In this document: positions 1-7,756 of the stretch, in pieces
Position numbering within the stretch: position 1 is the stretch's first letter
Layout: each line of letters begins with the position of its first letter
Assembly (NCBI GenBank): GCA_964507325.1
Contig: CAZDQL010000035.1
Span: 1-58,801 of the forward strand
Length of the DNA stretch: 58,801 nt
Direction: 5' to 3'
Source of the DNA: CAZDQL01 sp964507325
Lineage (GTDB): Bacteria > Planctomycetota > UBA1135 > GCA-002686595
Program-made: the position numbers and the translations under genes
The notes under the pieces: generated by a model
What the model saw: the letters and a program-made list of their open reading frames with translations, nothing else
Told to the model about the DNA's origin: nothing
The model's database searches: none

Positions 1-2
1 AG

Positions 3-278
3 CGGATGGTCCCTGTCCTGATGACGGCGCTGACCAGCGGCATCGCGCTGGTACCCCTGGCGCTGTCTCCCGACACGCCCGGCCGCGAGATCCTCTATCC
101 CGTGGCGACGATCATCATCAGCGGACTGATATCGAGCACACTGCTCGATTTCCTGGTCCGCCCCGCGTTGTTCTGGACGTTCGGCCGCGAGGCGGCCGAG
201 CGAGCGCTGACTCGACCCGCTTCGCCGGACCACGCCAGTCAGCGATTCATCGAAGAGTTCGAAGGAGGACAGGCATGA
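3..278 (+). CDS. Heavy-metal RND efflux pump, CzcA/CusA family (C-terminal fragment)
   Basis: Only the last ~90 residues are present; the 5' part lies outside the window. They match the end of the inner-membrane proton-driven pump of CzcA/CusA-type tripartite metal exporters: a transmembrane stretch with MTALTSGIALVPLAL, then the family's closing helix around GLISSTLLDFLVRPALFW and a short charged tail. The stop overlaps the start of the next gene (ATGA), and that gene encodes an adaptor-like lipoprotein, so the two are translationally coupled. The metal specificity cannot be read from this fragment. Confidence 0.85.
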   Translation, partial: RMVPVLMTALTSGIALVPLALSPDTPGREILYPVATIIISGLISSTLLDFLVRPALFWTFGREAAERALTRPASPDHASQRFIEEFEGGQA

Positions 279-1423
279 CCATGATCCGTTCATACTCGAT
301 CGTTTCCGGCCTTCCGGGGGCTGGTCTACTCGTCGCAGCATTCCTGTTCGCCGCTTGTGGAAACAGCGCTGGGGGGGAAGGGGGAGACAGCGCGTCACCC
401 GACGCCGGCGGGCAAGGCCACGCCCACGAGGTCGGCGCGCACGGTGGCGAAGTCCTCGACCTGGGCGACGGCCAGGCGCACGTCGAACTCGTGATCAACG
501 ATGCCGACCAGCGCGTCGACTTGTACCTCATGGGTTCGGATGGTCGGACGGCCGTGGAGGCCACGGTCGCCCCAGCGGTCAACGTGCACACTGCCGCCGG
601 ACCGAAGCAGATCGCCACCACCCCGGCCGACGGCTCCACACCCGCGTCTCATTTCACGGCGACCGACCCGGCTTTCGGTGACCATCACCTCGAGGGCCAG
701 TTGGCGATCACCATCGCCGGCAAGCAGTACTTCGCCCTGCTGGTACCACACGAGCATGAGGCCGAGCACGCCCACGCCGAGAATGCGGTCAGCTTCACGG
801 CCTGGACGGACGCCTGTGAGTGGTTTGTCGAACTGGAGACCCCCGAGGTCGGTCATCCGGCCGCCTTCGCCGCCCACGTGACGCTGCTCGACTCGTTCGA
901 GCCGGCGACCAGTGGTTCGTTCCGGGTCGAGGCGAGGGCCGGTGGCGAGACCGCGACCACCTCCGCGACCGCCCCCGCACGCCCAGGGATATTCACCCCA
1001 TCGATCATCTTTCCGGCCGCCGGGGAGTGGAGCCTGCGGCTGACCTTCGATGGCCACGGCACAACCGATGCGACGGAGTGGACGGTCACCGTTTACGAGT
1101 CAGGCCAGCTGCCACCGCCGGCGGAGGATCCTCCCGGCGTGATCTCCTTCCTCAAGGAGGAGCAGTGGAAGATCCCCTTCGCCACGGACACTGTGGGTCG
1201 GATGGTCCTCGAAGGCCCGGGTGAGGTCTTTGTCGTTCCAGTCAGTGCCGTCGTCGACCGCGGGGGTACGATGGTCGCCGTAGTCCAGGTGGGGGGTGAG
1301 GCCTTCGAGCAGCGCGCGGTCGATACTGGGACCGAGAGCGGCGGCTTTGTCGAGATCCGTTCCGGCCTGTCCCTGGGGGATCGGATTGTGACCACTGGCG
1401 CTGGGGTGATCCTGCGAGAGTAG
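275..1423 (+). CDS. Lipoprotein with efflux-adaptor (CusB/HlyD-like) C-terminal domain
   Basis: 382 residues. The N-terminus is a lipoprotein signal with lipobox LFAAC. A His/Glu/Asp-rich stretch follows (GHAHEVGAHGGEVLDLGDGQ, later HEHEAEHAHAE), of the kind seen in metal-binding adaptors of CusB/CzcB systems. The last ~70 residues (VPVSAVVDRGG to LGDRIVTTGAG) resemble the membrane-proximal domain of HlyD/CusB adaptors. I see no obvious alpha-helical hairpin, so it may be an adaptor-derived accessory protein rather than a full periplasmic bridge. It starts in a 4-base overlap with the pump gene, with GGAGG just upstream. Its stop lies about 12 bases before the insertion sequence. Confidence 0.75.
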   Translation: MTMIRSYSIVSGLPGAGLLVAAFLFAACGNSAGGEGGDSASPDAGGQGHAHEVGAHGGEVLDLGDGQAHVELVINDADQRVDLYLMGSDGRTAVEATVAPAVNVHTAAGPKQIATTPADGSTPASHFTATDPAFGDHHLEGQLAITIAGKQYFALLVPHEHEAEHAHAENAVSFTAWTDACEWFVELETPEVGHPAAFAAHVTLLDSFEPATSGSFRVEARAGGETATTSATAPARPGIFTPSIIFPAAGEWSLRLTFDGHGTTDATEWTVTVYESGQLPPPAEDPPGVISFLKEEQWKIPFATDTVGRMVLEGPGEVFVVPVSAVVDRGGTMVAVVQVGGEAFEQRAVDTGTESGGFVEIRSGLSLGDRIVTTGAGVILRE

Positions 1424-1434
1424 CGGCTTGGGTT

Positions 1435-1457
1435 AGGTGCACTGGTCCAGCGACTCT
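1435..1457 (+). repeat. Left terminal inverted repeat of the IS
   Basis: It begins AGGTGCACTGGTCCAGCGAC and matches the complement of the right end at 20 of 23 positions. Confidence 0.75.
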
Positions 1458-1536
1458 TGGACTCCCCCAACGGTGCCGAGAGTCCTGTACTGGCCCAGCG
1501 ATCTTCGGACGCCTCCAACGTTGCCGGAAGTCCGGT
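1441..1536 (+). repeat. Two tandem imperfect 48-base repeats inside the IS left end
   Basis: Copies at 1441-1488 and 1489-1536 share the frame ACTGG(T/C)CCAGCGA, then a CTCC-AACG(G/T)TGCCG core and AGTCC(T/G)GT. The first copy overlaps the terminal inverted repeat. Tandem end repeats of this kind often serve as multiple transposase-binding sites; that role is inferred. Confidence 0.75.
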
Positions 1537-1596
1537 AGTGACAATCAGATAGGGTCTTCCACCCCCTCGCCAGGAGGGATTTCCCAGGAGGGCTCA

Positions 1597-2940
1597 ATGC
1601 GCGGTCCCACCGCTTCGTCCACCGTCCCGCTGCCAAGGGGATGGACCAAGATCGTGCGCTCCGCGACGTTGCATGCGATCTCCGTCGCGGTGACCGCGCT
1701 GACCACGGCTTGGAGCAGGGCCTCGACGAGCCGTTCCTCGCGGCACCGCCATCGAGCCGAGGTGGATCGACTCCAGACCGAGATCGCCCTCCTGAAGGAG
1801 GAACTCGAGATCAAGGATGTTCGATGGGGGCGTGCACCAGCACGCCGCCGGCCTCACTACGGTCCGCTCCAACGCATGAGGATCCTCAAGCTACGAGCCG
1901 CTCGGGGCTGGTCGGTAGAGCAAACTGCGAAGCGATTCCTGGTGACTGAGGACACGATCTCGTCCTGGATGCGGCGGGTCGATGAGGGCGGCCACCGCGC
2001 CCTCGTCCAGATCGAGGAGCCGGTCAACAAGTTCCCCGAGTTCGTCGCGCACCTGGTCCGCAGCCTGAAGGTGATGTGCCCGACGCTCGGGAAGGTGCGC
2101 ATTGCCCAGGTGCTGGCCAGGGCAGGGCTGCACCTCGGTGCGACGACGGTGGGGAGGATGCTCGAGCGCCAGCCGAGGAAAGACGACGCCATGGAGGATC
2201 CTCTCGTCCAGGCCGGCACGGTGATCACGGCGAAGTACCCGAATCACGTCTGGCAGGTGGACCTGACTGTGGTCCCGACCAGGGGCGGATTCTGGGTGCC
2301 CTGGTTCCCGTTCACATGGCCGCAGCGATGGCCCTTCTCGTGGTGGGTAGCAGTCGCCCTTGACCAGGCATCCAGGCGGGTCGTGGGTTTCGCCGTCTTC
2401 AAGCGCCGACCGACCTCACTCCGAGTCTGCGCCTTCCTGGACCGCGTGATCGGAAGGATCGAACGGACGCCCAAGCACGTCATCACGGACAGGGGCAAGG
2501 AGTTCTACTGCCGACCCTTCAAGCGGTGGTGTCGAAGACACGGCATCCGGCCACGGTTCGGCGCGGTGGGGAAGCACGGGAGCATCGCGGTCATCGAACG
2601 GGTCATCCGGTCGATGAAGACAGAGTGCGCGCGGCGCATCCTAGTGCCGCTGCGGCTCGCCGCGATGCGCCATGAGCTCGGGTGCTACGCGACCTGGTAC
2701 AACGAACATCGGCCACACCAGGCGTTGGGAGGGTGCACGCCGCTCGAGGCGTACGAGGGAGTACCGCCTGCCAACGCAAAGCCTCGCTTCGAGCCACGAT
2801 CCCGTTGGCCTCGTGGTGGCCGATGCGCCAAGCCAGCGGCGCCGGTCAAGGGCTCCTGCGGGGTACGAATCGCGCTCGTGCTCCACCGTGTCGAGAACCG
2901 CCGGCACCTGCCTGTGGTCGAACTCAAGCGCGTGGCCTGA
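1597..2940 (+). CDS. IS transposase, rve-type DDE integrase superfamily
   Basis: 447 residues. An N-terminal helix-turn-helix region (KRFLVTEDTISSWMRRVDEG) precedes an rve-like catalytic core. The triad is visible: D in HVWQVDLTVV, D in HVITDRGKEFY, and E in GSIAVIERVIRSMK. The second D and the E are separated by exactly 35 residues, the classic D-D-35-E arrangement. The C-terminus has the usual WYNEHRPHQALGG signature. AGGAGG lies 5 bases before the ATG. The frame is open throughout, so the enzyme looks intact. It resembles IS3/IS481-type integrases but is longer than usual; I do not assign a family. Confidence 0.88.
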   Translation: MRGPTASSTVPLPRGWTKIVRSATLHAISVAVTALTTAWSRASTSRSSRHRHRAEVDRLQTEIALLKEELEIKDVRWGRAPARRRPHYGPLQRMRILKLRAARGWSVEQTAKRFLVTEDTISSWMRRVDEGGHRALVQIEEPVNKFPEFVAHLVRSLKVMCPTLGKVRIAQVLARAGLHLGATTVGRMLERQPRKDDAMEDPLVQAGTVITAKYPNHVWQVDLTVVPTRGGFWVPWFPFTWPQRWPFSWWVAVALDQASRRVVGFAVFKRRPTSLRVCAFLDRVIGRIERTPKHVITDRGKEFYCRPFKRWCRRHGIRPRFGAVGKHGSIAVIERVIRSMKTECARRILVPLRLAAMRHELGCYATWYNEHRPHQALGGCTPLEAYEGVPPANAKPRFEPRSRWPRGGRCAKPAAPVKGSCGVRIALVLHRVENRRHLPVVELKRVA

Positions 2941-3041
2941 GGATCGTCGGGCCGCAGCCCCGCTGATCTCGGGCAAGAGATCCGCACCAGTGTGGTCGGA
3001 GTTGAGAATGAGGTCCCCGAACCACGACTGGCGGCCTCTAG

Positions 3042-3064
3042 AAAGTCGCTGGACCACTACACCT
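3042..3064 (-). repeat. Right terminal inverted repeat of the IS
   Basis: The complement reads AGGTGTAGTGGTCCAGCGAC, matching the left end. It contains the TAG that terminates the adjacent minus-strand gene. Confidence 0.75.
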
Positions 3065-5510
3065 CTTGGCTGCAAAGCTCTCGTGTCTCGCGCTCGTCGC
3101 GGTTGAAGAAGCTGGTATCTACCCGAATCCGATACCGGCCGGGCCCCAGCCCGAGCAGGAAGAAGGCCCCGTCGCCATCAGTATCCGCGCGGGCGGATTC
3201 CCGCCGACCCTGCTCCGCATAGGCCCTGACGCTCACACCCGCACAGGGTGCGCCCAAGTGATCGATGACGACTCCCCGAAGGGTCATCCCCAAGGGCGCG
3301 ACCAGGACCAGATCCTCTCGCCTCTCGCCGTCGGCCAATATCACGGTGAGCTTCGGATTCGTCGGGCGGCCCAACTCCCTGGCCTGGAGCTCGTAGGTGC
3401 CCCCCGCCAGGTCTGCAAAGTGGAAGCGGCCACGGCTATCGGTCTTGGAGCGCACTTGGTCCGTATGGTACAGGTCCCGCGGAGACAGCCCCTCCGGGAG
3501 ATACCTACCGGCATCGGTGGCATGGCCCTTGACGGTCACAGGCAGGCCAGGCCTCGGCTCGCCACGTTCGTCAACGACCATACCGACCAAGCGACCCCCG
3601 AGTCCAAGCTGGATCGTGCCCAGATCGGTCTCTGCCAGTGAGGTCTCCGCCGGTGGGAAGTCGTAGACAACGCGTCCTAGTCCGCTCGATCGGACGAGCA
3701 GCTTGTGGCGCAGGTCCGGAGTCAGGCTGGACAATCGAAACCGCCCGTCGATATCGGTATGGGTGGCGTCCCAGTCCGTGCGCTGGACGTCATCGCATCT
3801 CTGTGAGGCGACCGCCGCTACGTAGGCTCCCTCTACGGGTGACGAGTCCGGGCCAATGACCCGTCCGACCGCGACATGTCCCGACGGTAAGGCGAAGTCC
3901 AGCGTCGTGTCGGCCTCGGGCATCGCCTCCCAGTCGAACTCGTGCTGCTGCTTGCCGTGTCCGTCGGCACGCGCGTGGATGTCGTACACCCCGGGGCCGC
4001 CGAATCCGTGCAGCGCATAGCGCCCCTCCTCGTCCGTTCGGACCGACCGATCGAAGGTCCAACCGGCGCCCACCTCAGCACCGCGGATTGGCAGCCCGGT
4101 CTCGGCGTTGGTGACGACGCCACTGACGGTGACACCAGGCTCCAATACCACCTCCAGTCGCACCAGCCCGCCGGCCTCCAGCCTGATGTGCCTCCAAGCA
4201 GGAGCAGCAAGGATGACGGGTTCCACCGCAAAGGTGAGCTCCCCGGGAGGAAGATCGTCGAACCGGAAGCCCCCACTTCGGTCCGTAGTCCCCTTGATGA
4301 GATCGGTGATCCTCGGCTGCATCATCCATCCGCGCAGCGAGATGCCCGGCAAGCCGAGTCCGGTCTCCGCGTCGAGAACACGCCCTTCGAGCACGCTCCC
4401 GGACCCGAGCTCCACGACGAGGTGCTCGCCCCCGAAGGCATCCGTGAACCGGGCTTGGGCGTAACTCGGCGCCCTGACGGTGACCTCCAGTGGCAGGTGG
4501 GCAGGCACCCTCACTTGAAACAGCCCATCCGCGTCGCACTGGGCAGTCCCGATTGCTCGGGTCTTGGCGTTCTCGAGCAGATCAAGGGAATTGCGTCCTC
4601 CCGTCGGACGGTGACGAACGCTGACCGTCGCCTCCGCGAGAGGGGCGCCAACAGGGCCTGTCACCAGGCCTGTGAGGAGGTCATCGGCGTGAGGAGGCCC
4701 TCCCACCTCCGCAGTCCCTGGGCGCCTCTCGTAGGCCTCGGCCTGAGGAGATGCACCCCCGTTGCCCACGCCCACGAGCCCCGCTGGTTCCCCAGTAACG
4801 TTGTGACCGACCGTGTGTACAGGCAGATCTCGACGGCTGCCTGCAGGCGATGAGGTGTTCTCCAGTGCACTGCCCAACCAGACAAACCCTAGGACCAGCG
4901 CAACCACCGCGGTCACCACCACCAACACGTTCTTCGTTCCCACAACAAGTACTCCCGTTGGTGTGGTGGGGGCCCCTCTCGACAGGAGCGGCACGAGGGC
5001 CTGCCGCCAGTCGCCAGGTGTCCCCCGTTCCAGGCTCCTCCTCAGGCGCTCCATGCCTCTGCGCAGCCTCGTGCGGATCGTGGCCAGGGGCACGCCATCT
5101 CGTCTGGCGATCTCCGCGGAGCTCAGGCCCTCAAAAAATCGGAGAAGAACCACGCGCCGATAGAGTGGCTCCAGGCCCATGACCAGCAGGACGAGCTTGC
5201 GATGCAGGTCCCAGCGCTCGGCAAGGTCCGCGTCAGAGGGATCGCCCCCCCCCTTGGCCGCCCAGTTCTCATGATCCGCTCGGGCTAGGTCACTCCTGGC
5301 GAGCTTCTTCGCCGCGTTGCGCATGACTCGAGAGATCCAAGGGCGCACAGGGCGACCAGGCGCAGGCGGGCTCCGGAGGATGGACAGCCATGTCTCCTGG
5401 GCCAGGTCGTCCGCGCGGTCAGGTTCGCGGATAAGCGCTCGGGCCAACCGGCGTGACCAGTCGAAGTGATCGAGGAGGGCATCAGGCCTAGGGCTATCGG
5501 GGGGCGGCAT
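3057..5510 (-). CDS. ECF sigma factor fused to a transmembrane helix and six CpdR domains, 3'-truncated by an IS
   Basis: 817 residues from the chosen ATG; a GTG 24 bases upstream is an alternative. Residues ~10-170 are an ECF sigma factor: region 2 contains DRADDLAQETWLSILRS and region 4 contains FFEGLSSAEIARRDGVPLAT. One hydrophobic helix follows near 200-220 (NVLVVVTAVVALVLGFVWLG). The rest should lie outside the cytoplasm. It holds six carboxypeptidase-regulatory-like beta-sandwich units, each with a G.V/GRV start and a T/D..G.F/Y....L..G.Y close. The sigma domain is thus tethered to the membrane by its own sensor-like domain. The stop codon and last two codons lie in the right end of the IS, so the native C-terminus is lost, although the sixth CpdR unit is nearly complete. 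Confidence 0.88.
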   Translation of the reverse strand: MPPPDSPRPDALLDHFDWSRRLARALIREPDRADDLAQETWLSILRSPPAPGRPVRPWISRVMRNAAKKLARSDLARADHENWAAKGGGDPSDADLAERWDLHRKLVLLVMGLEPLYRRVVLLRFFEGLSSAEIARRDGVPLATIRTRLRRGMERLRRSLERGTPGDWRQALVPLLSRGAPTTPTGVLVVGTKNVLVVVTAVVALVLGFVWLGSALENTSSPAGSRRDLPVHTVGHNVTGEPAGLVGVGNGGASPQAEAYERRPGTAEVGGPPHADDLLTGLVTGPVGAPLAEATVSVRHRPTGGRNSLDLLENAKTRAIGTAQCDADGLFQVRVPAHLPLEVTVRAPSYAQARFTDAFGGEHLVVELGSGSVLEGRVLDAETGLGLPGISLRGWMMQPRITDLIKGTTDRSGGFRFDDLPPGELTFAVEPVILAAPAWRHIRLEAGGLVRLEVVLEPGVTVSGVVTNAETGLPIRGAEVGAGWTFDRSVRTDEEGRYALHGFGGPGVYDIHARADGHGKQQHEFDWEAMPEADTTLDFALPSGHVAVGRVIGPDSSPVEGAYVAAVASQRCDDVQRTDWDATHTDIDGRFRLSSLTPDLRHKLLVRSSGLGRVVYDFPPAETSLAETDLGTIQLGLGGRLVGMVVDERGEPRPGLPVTVKGHATDAGRYLPEGLSPRDLYHTDQVRSKTDSRGRFHFADLAGGTYELQARELGRPTNPKLTVILADGERREDLVLVAPLGMTLRGVVIDHLGAPCAGVSVRAYAEQGRRESARADTDGDGAFFLLGLGPGRYRIRVDTSFFNRDERETRELCSQEV

Positions 5511-5651
5511 TTCGTCCAGATGGCCTCTATCCACGGGCGGCCCTGACTGCTTCAGCCAAGTGGGAATTCCGTGCGTTTCCGCTCAAGGAGCCTATGCCAG
5601 CCGTTCTACTCGGCCAAGGCGTTGCTGCATCACACCGCGCTCTAGGACATC

Positions 5652-5682
5652 CAGGGGCTGACTCATGGTCGACTAGCCCCTG
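5652..5682. repeat. Inverted repeat CAGGGGCT/AGCCCCTG
   Basis: Perfect 8-base arms separated by 15 bases. The site lies upstream of the sigma-fusion gene; it could be an operator or a structured leader. Function unknown. Confidence 0.6.
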
Positions 5683-5690
5683 TTAGTGTC

Positions 5691-5765
5691 AACCAGAGAG
5701 CCCGCGATGGACGCCGGGAACTGGCTGGAGGAGCGATCGGCGACCCACTTCGGATGTCTCTGGTT
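5691..5765. repeat. Inverted repeat AACCAGAGA/TCTCTGGTT
   Basis: Perfect 9-base arms about 57 bases apart in non-coding DNA. They could be the ends of a small degenerate mobile element or a long-range RNA stem. No coding sequence lies between them. Confidence 0.5.
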
Positions 5766-6015
5766 AGCAGCCACCGGAGCCGGGCTGTAAACCACTTCGA
5801 CCCTCGCTGAGAGAGTCCAGAGAGTTCGAGAGTCAGTCCTGCTCGGGGTCGGTCGGAACACCCCGGTTTCGGAGTGGGGGACCCACTCTCACCCATGCGA
5901 ACCGAGAGTCCGAGCGGCGGTCGTAGGTCAGGCGCAGCGCGGGACTTAGGCCGATCAGCCGACGGATTCGCCCGTCAACCACTCCGCGAGCGAAGTTGCC
6001 TCCCCCAGAAGGCAG

Positions 6016-6091
6016 TGGCTCCCCGAGTAGGACTCGAACCTACGACAAACCGGTTAACAGCCGGTTGCTCTACCAACTGAGCTATCGGGGA
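6016..6091 (-). tRNA. tRNA-Asn (anticodon GTT), CCA encoded
   Basis: The complement folds as a full cloverleaf: acceptor TCCCCGA/TCGGGGA, D arm GCTC-AGTTGGTAGA-GC, anticodon stem ACCGG/CCGGT around CTGTTAA, and T arm GTAGG-TTCGAGT-CCTAC. Discriminator G and an encoded CCA follow. Anticodon GTT reads Asn codons. Confidence 0.97.
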
Positions 6092-6160
6092 ATGCACGCG
6101 CGAGGGTAGCGACGGCGGATCGCCTGTCAACTCCCCCCGCAACTGGAACGATCGGCCTCG

Positions 6161-6194
6161 CCGGGCCCGGAGCTGAAGCCCGCTCCGGGGCCGG
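6161..6194 (-). terminator. GC-rich stem-loop downstream of the selenoprotein gene
   Basis: 13-base arms with one mismatch (CCGGGCCCGGAGC and GCTCCGGGGCCGG) enclose an 8-base loop. It starts 13 bases after the peroxiredoxin stop codon on the minus strand and lies before tRNA-Asn. There is no U tract, so it may be a processing or stabilising hairpin rather than a classic intrinsic terminator. Confidence 0.55.
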
Positions 6195-6206
6195 AGGGGG
6201 GTGGTC

Positions 6207-6677
6207 TCAGGAGCCCAGCTCCTTGGCCTTGGCGAGCAGATCCATCGGCTGGCGGGCGCCCTGGGGGCCGACCGATTCGGCCCACAGGACGTTGCCGTCC
6301 TTGCCGATCAGGACCGTGGCCCGGTCGCCGATGCCGGGGCCGTCCAGCCACAGCCCGTAGGAGGACGCAACCGCGCCCTTGGGGTGGAAGTCGGCGAGCA
6401 GCGGGAAGTCGATTCCCGCGAAGCCGCTCGCCCAGGCCTTGTGGCAGAACTTGGAGTCGACGGAGATACCCAGCACCTGGGTATCGGCGGCCTCGAACTC
6501 TCCTTTGAGAGCGTTGAGGCCGGGGATCTCCATGCTTCACGTAGGCGTGAAGTCCAGGGGGTAGAAGACCAGCATCACGTTCTTCTTCCCCTTGAAGTCG
6601 GCCAGGCGGACCTTCTCGTCCTGATGGCTCTCGAGTTCGAAGTCGGGAGCTGCGCTCCCGGCACTGATGATCGACAT
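6207..6677 (-). CDS. Selenocysteine-containing peroxiredoxin (in-frame TGA at the catalytic position)
   Basis: 156 residues with TGA codon 47 read as selenocysteine. Peroxiredoxins reduce H2O2, alkyl hydroperoxides or peroxynitrite at a peroxidatic Cys in the motif PxxxTxxC. Here the motif is P-L-D-F-T-P-T-U: everything is kept except that Cys is TGA (6537-6539). Both halves are clear peroxiredoxin: NVMLVFYPLDFTPT before, MEIPGLNALKGEF and DSKFCHKAW after, at normal family length. The ATG at 6675-6677 has GAGGAG 6 bases upstream. A stem-loop suited to a bacterial SECIS follows the TGA. Without Sec decoding the gene would be called as two fragments or a pseudogene. Sec-type peroxiredoxins are known (for example PrxU of Eubacterium acidaminophilum). 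Confidence 0.87.
6489..6521 (-). promoter_or_regulatory. Candidate bacterial SECIS element of the peroxiredoxin
   Basis: The RNA downstream of the UGA can fold as GGCCUC / internal loop / CUCUC-AAAG-GAGAG / internal loop / GAGGCC. The apical loop lies 31-34 nt after the UGA, inside the usual 16-37 nt range for SelB-dependent elements. The loop G is in fourth position, later than in the common consensus, so the exact fold needs testing. Confidence 0.6.
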
Positions 6678-6766
6678 CGCGGTCTCCTCGTTGGGTGGAG
6701 GCGGTTGGATAAGTTTCAGGGGCAAACGTTGTACCGGCCGCGGCCGCCGGAAGCCAGGGGCAGCGC

Positions 6767-7711
6767 TCAGAGGGCTCCCCAGGCGGCCAGGAGGTCACTC
6801 CCGACCGGCACGGGATCGCGGGGCAGGCGCTCCAGGTCGAAGGCCGCCGAGAGGTCGCCGGGGGAAGCGCTGGCGTCGCACTCCATCCCGGCGCTCCCTG
6901 CCGCCCAGGCGACGATGCGCCCCGCCTCCACCCCCGCCTCGCGCAGGGCCGCCAGCGACAAGTCGTCGCTGCGCTTGGCGAGGCGCCGGCCGGCGCCGTC
7001 GGTCACCAAGGGGACGTGGACCCAGGCGGGGCGCGGCAGGTCGAGGGCGTCCTGCAGGGCAGCCTGCCGGGCGGTGCTCGCCAGTAGATCGTCCCCCCGT
7101 AGGACCTCGCTCACCCCCTGATCCGCGTCGTCCACCACCACCGCCAGGTGGTACGCCGGTTGGGAGTCGCGGCGCGCCACGGGGAAGTCCCCGGCCTGGC
7201 GCTCCAGGTCCTCCCTCTGGGGACCGGCGAGACGGTCCTCGAAGCGCACTTCGATCCCCACCGTCAGGAAGCGCAGGGCGGCGTCGCGCCCACTCTCCGC
7301 CCGCGCCTGATCGAGGTCCCCGTAGCGCGCGCGGCAGGTCCCCGGGTAGCGGCTGGCCAGCTCCGCCCCGTGGGGTGCGGTCTGGGCGCGCTCGATCTCC
7401 GAGCGGGTGCAGGTGCAGGGGTAGGTGAGGCCCCCCTCGGCCAGGCGTTCGAGCGCCTCGCGGTAGAGCTGCGAACGCTGCGATTGATAGGTCACCTCCC
7501 CGTCCCAGTCGAGACCGAGCCAACGGAGATCGGTCAAGACCTGCTCCGACATCCCGGGCTTCACCCGCGCGGCGTCCAGGTCCTCCATGCGGAGCAGGAT
7601 GCGGCCCCCGCGAGAGCGCACGCTCCACCACGCCAGGAGGAAGGAGCGGGCGTGACCCAGGTGCAGGAGGCCCGTGGGGCTGGGCGCGAGGCGCCCGGTG
7701 GGGGCGGACAT
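6767..7711 (-). CDS. gluQ: Glutamyl-Q tRNA(Asp) synthetase
   Basis: 314 residues, a truncated GluRS-like class I synthetase that attaches Glu to queuosine at position 34 of tRNA-Asp. The HIGH-type motif is HLGHARSF within GRLAPSPTGLLHLGHARS. The zinc-site cysteines YPCTCTRSEIE and YPGTCRARY are present. The KMSKS counterpart is LAKRSDD. The C-terminal anticodon-binding domain of true GluRS is missing, as expected for GluQRS. It is transcribed away from the divergent lipoprotein gene 46 bases upstream. Confidence 0.9.
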   Translation of the reverse strand: MSAPTGRLAPSPTGLLHLGHARSFLLAWWSVRSRGGRILLRMEDLDAARVKPGMSEQVLTDLRWLGLDWDGEVTYQSQRSQLYREALERLAEGGLTYPCTCTRSEIERAQTAPHGAELASRYPGTCRARYGDLDQARAESGRDAALRFLTVGIEVRFEDRLAGPQREDLERQAGDFPVARRDSQPAYHLAVVVDDADQGVSEVLRGDDLLASTARQAALQDALDLPRPAWVHVPLVTDGAGRRLAKRSDDLSLAALREAGVEAGRIVAWAAGSAGMECDASASPGDLSAAFDLERLPRDPVPVGSDLLAAWGAL

Positions 7712-7756
7712 GGAAGCAGTGTAGGGACGGCGACCCGGGGCGAGTACAGTGCCCCG

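Larger units (their letters stand above)
1435..3064 (+). mobile_element. Insertion sequence with imperfect terminal inverted repeats
   Basis: The element is bounded by 23-base terminal inverted repeats matching at 20 of 23 positions (1435-1457 and the complement of 3042-3064, core TGGTCCAGCGACT). It carries one transposase gene. The flanks show no perfect target duplication; the best is CTTGGGTT against CTTGGCTG (6 of 8), so the duplication may have decayed or the ends may be off by a few bases. The right end supplies the stop codon of the neighbouring sigma-factor fusion gene. Confidence 0.8.
5511..6015. other. Non-coding region between the sigma-fusion gene and tRNA-Asn
   Basis: About 500 bases without a convincing gene. 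The only ORF reaching the tRNA is the well-known false translation of an antisense tRNA. The stretch is less GC-rich than its surroundings and holds several inverted repeats, listed separately, plus a perfect 7-bp hairpin GAGTGGG-GGA-CCCACTC at 5872-5888. It must also contain the promoter of the minus-strand sigma-fusion gene, which I cannot place. Confidence 0.6.

Noticed and set aside
5874..6080. 68-residue ORF ending VGLEPTTNRLTAGCSTN
   Set aside because: It is the well-known false translation of the antisense strand of tRNA-Asn; the tRNA is certain.
6537..6539. Reading the peroxiredoxin TGA as a pseudogene or sequencing error
   Set aside because: The TGA replaces exactly the catalytic Cys, a hairpin follows, and an independent second gene in the window shows the same pattern.
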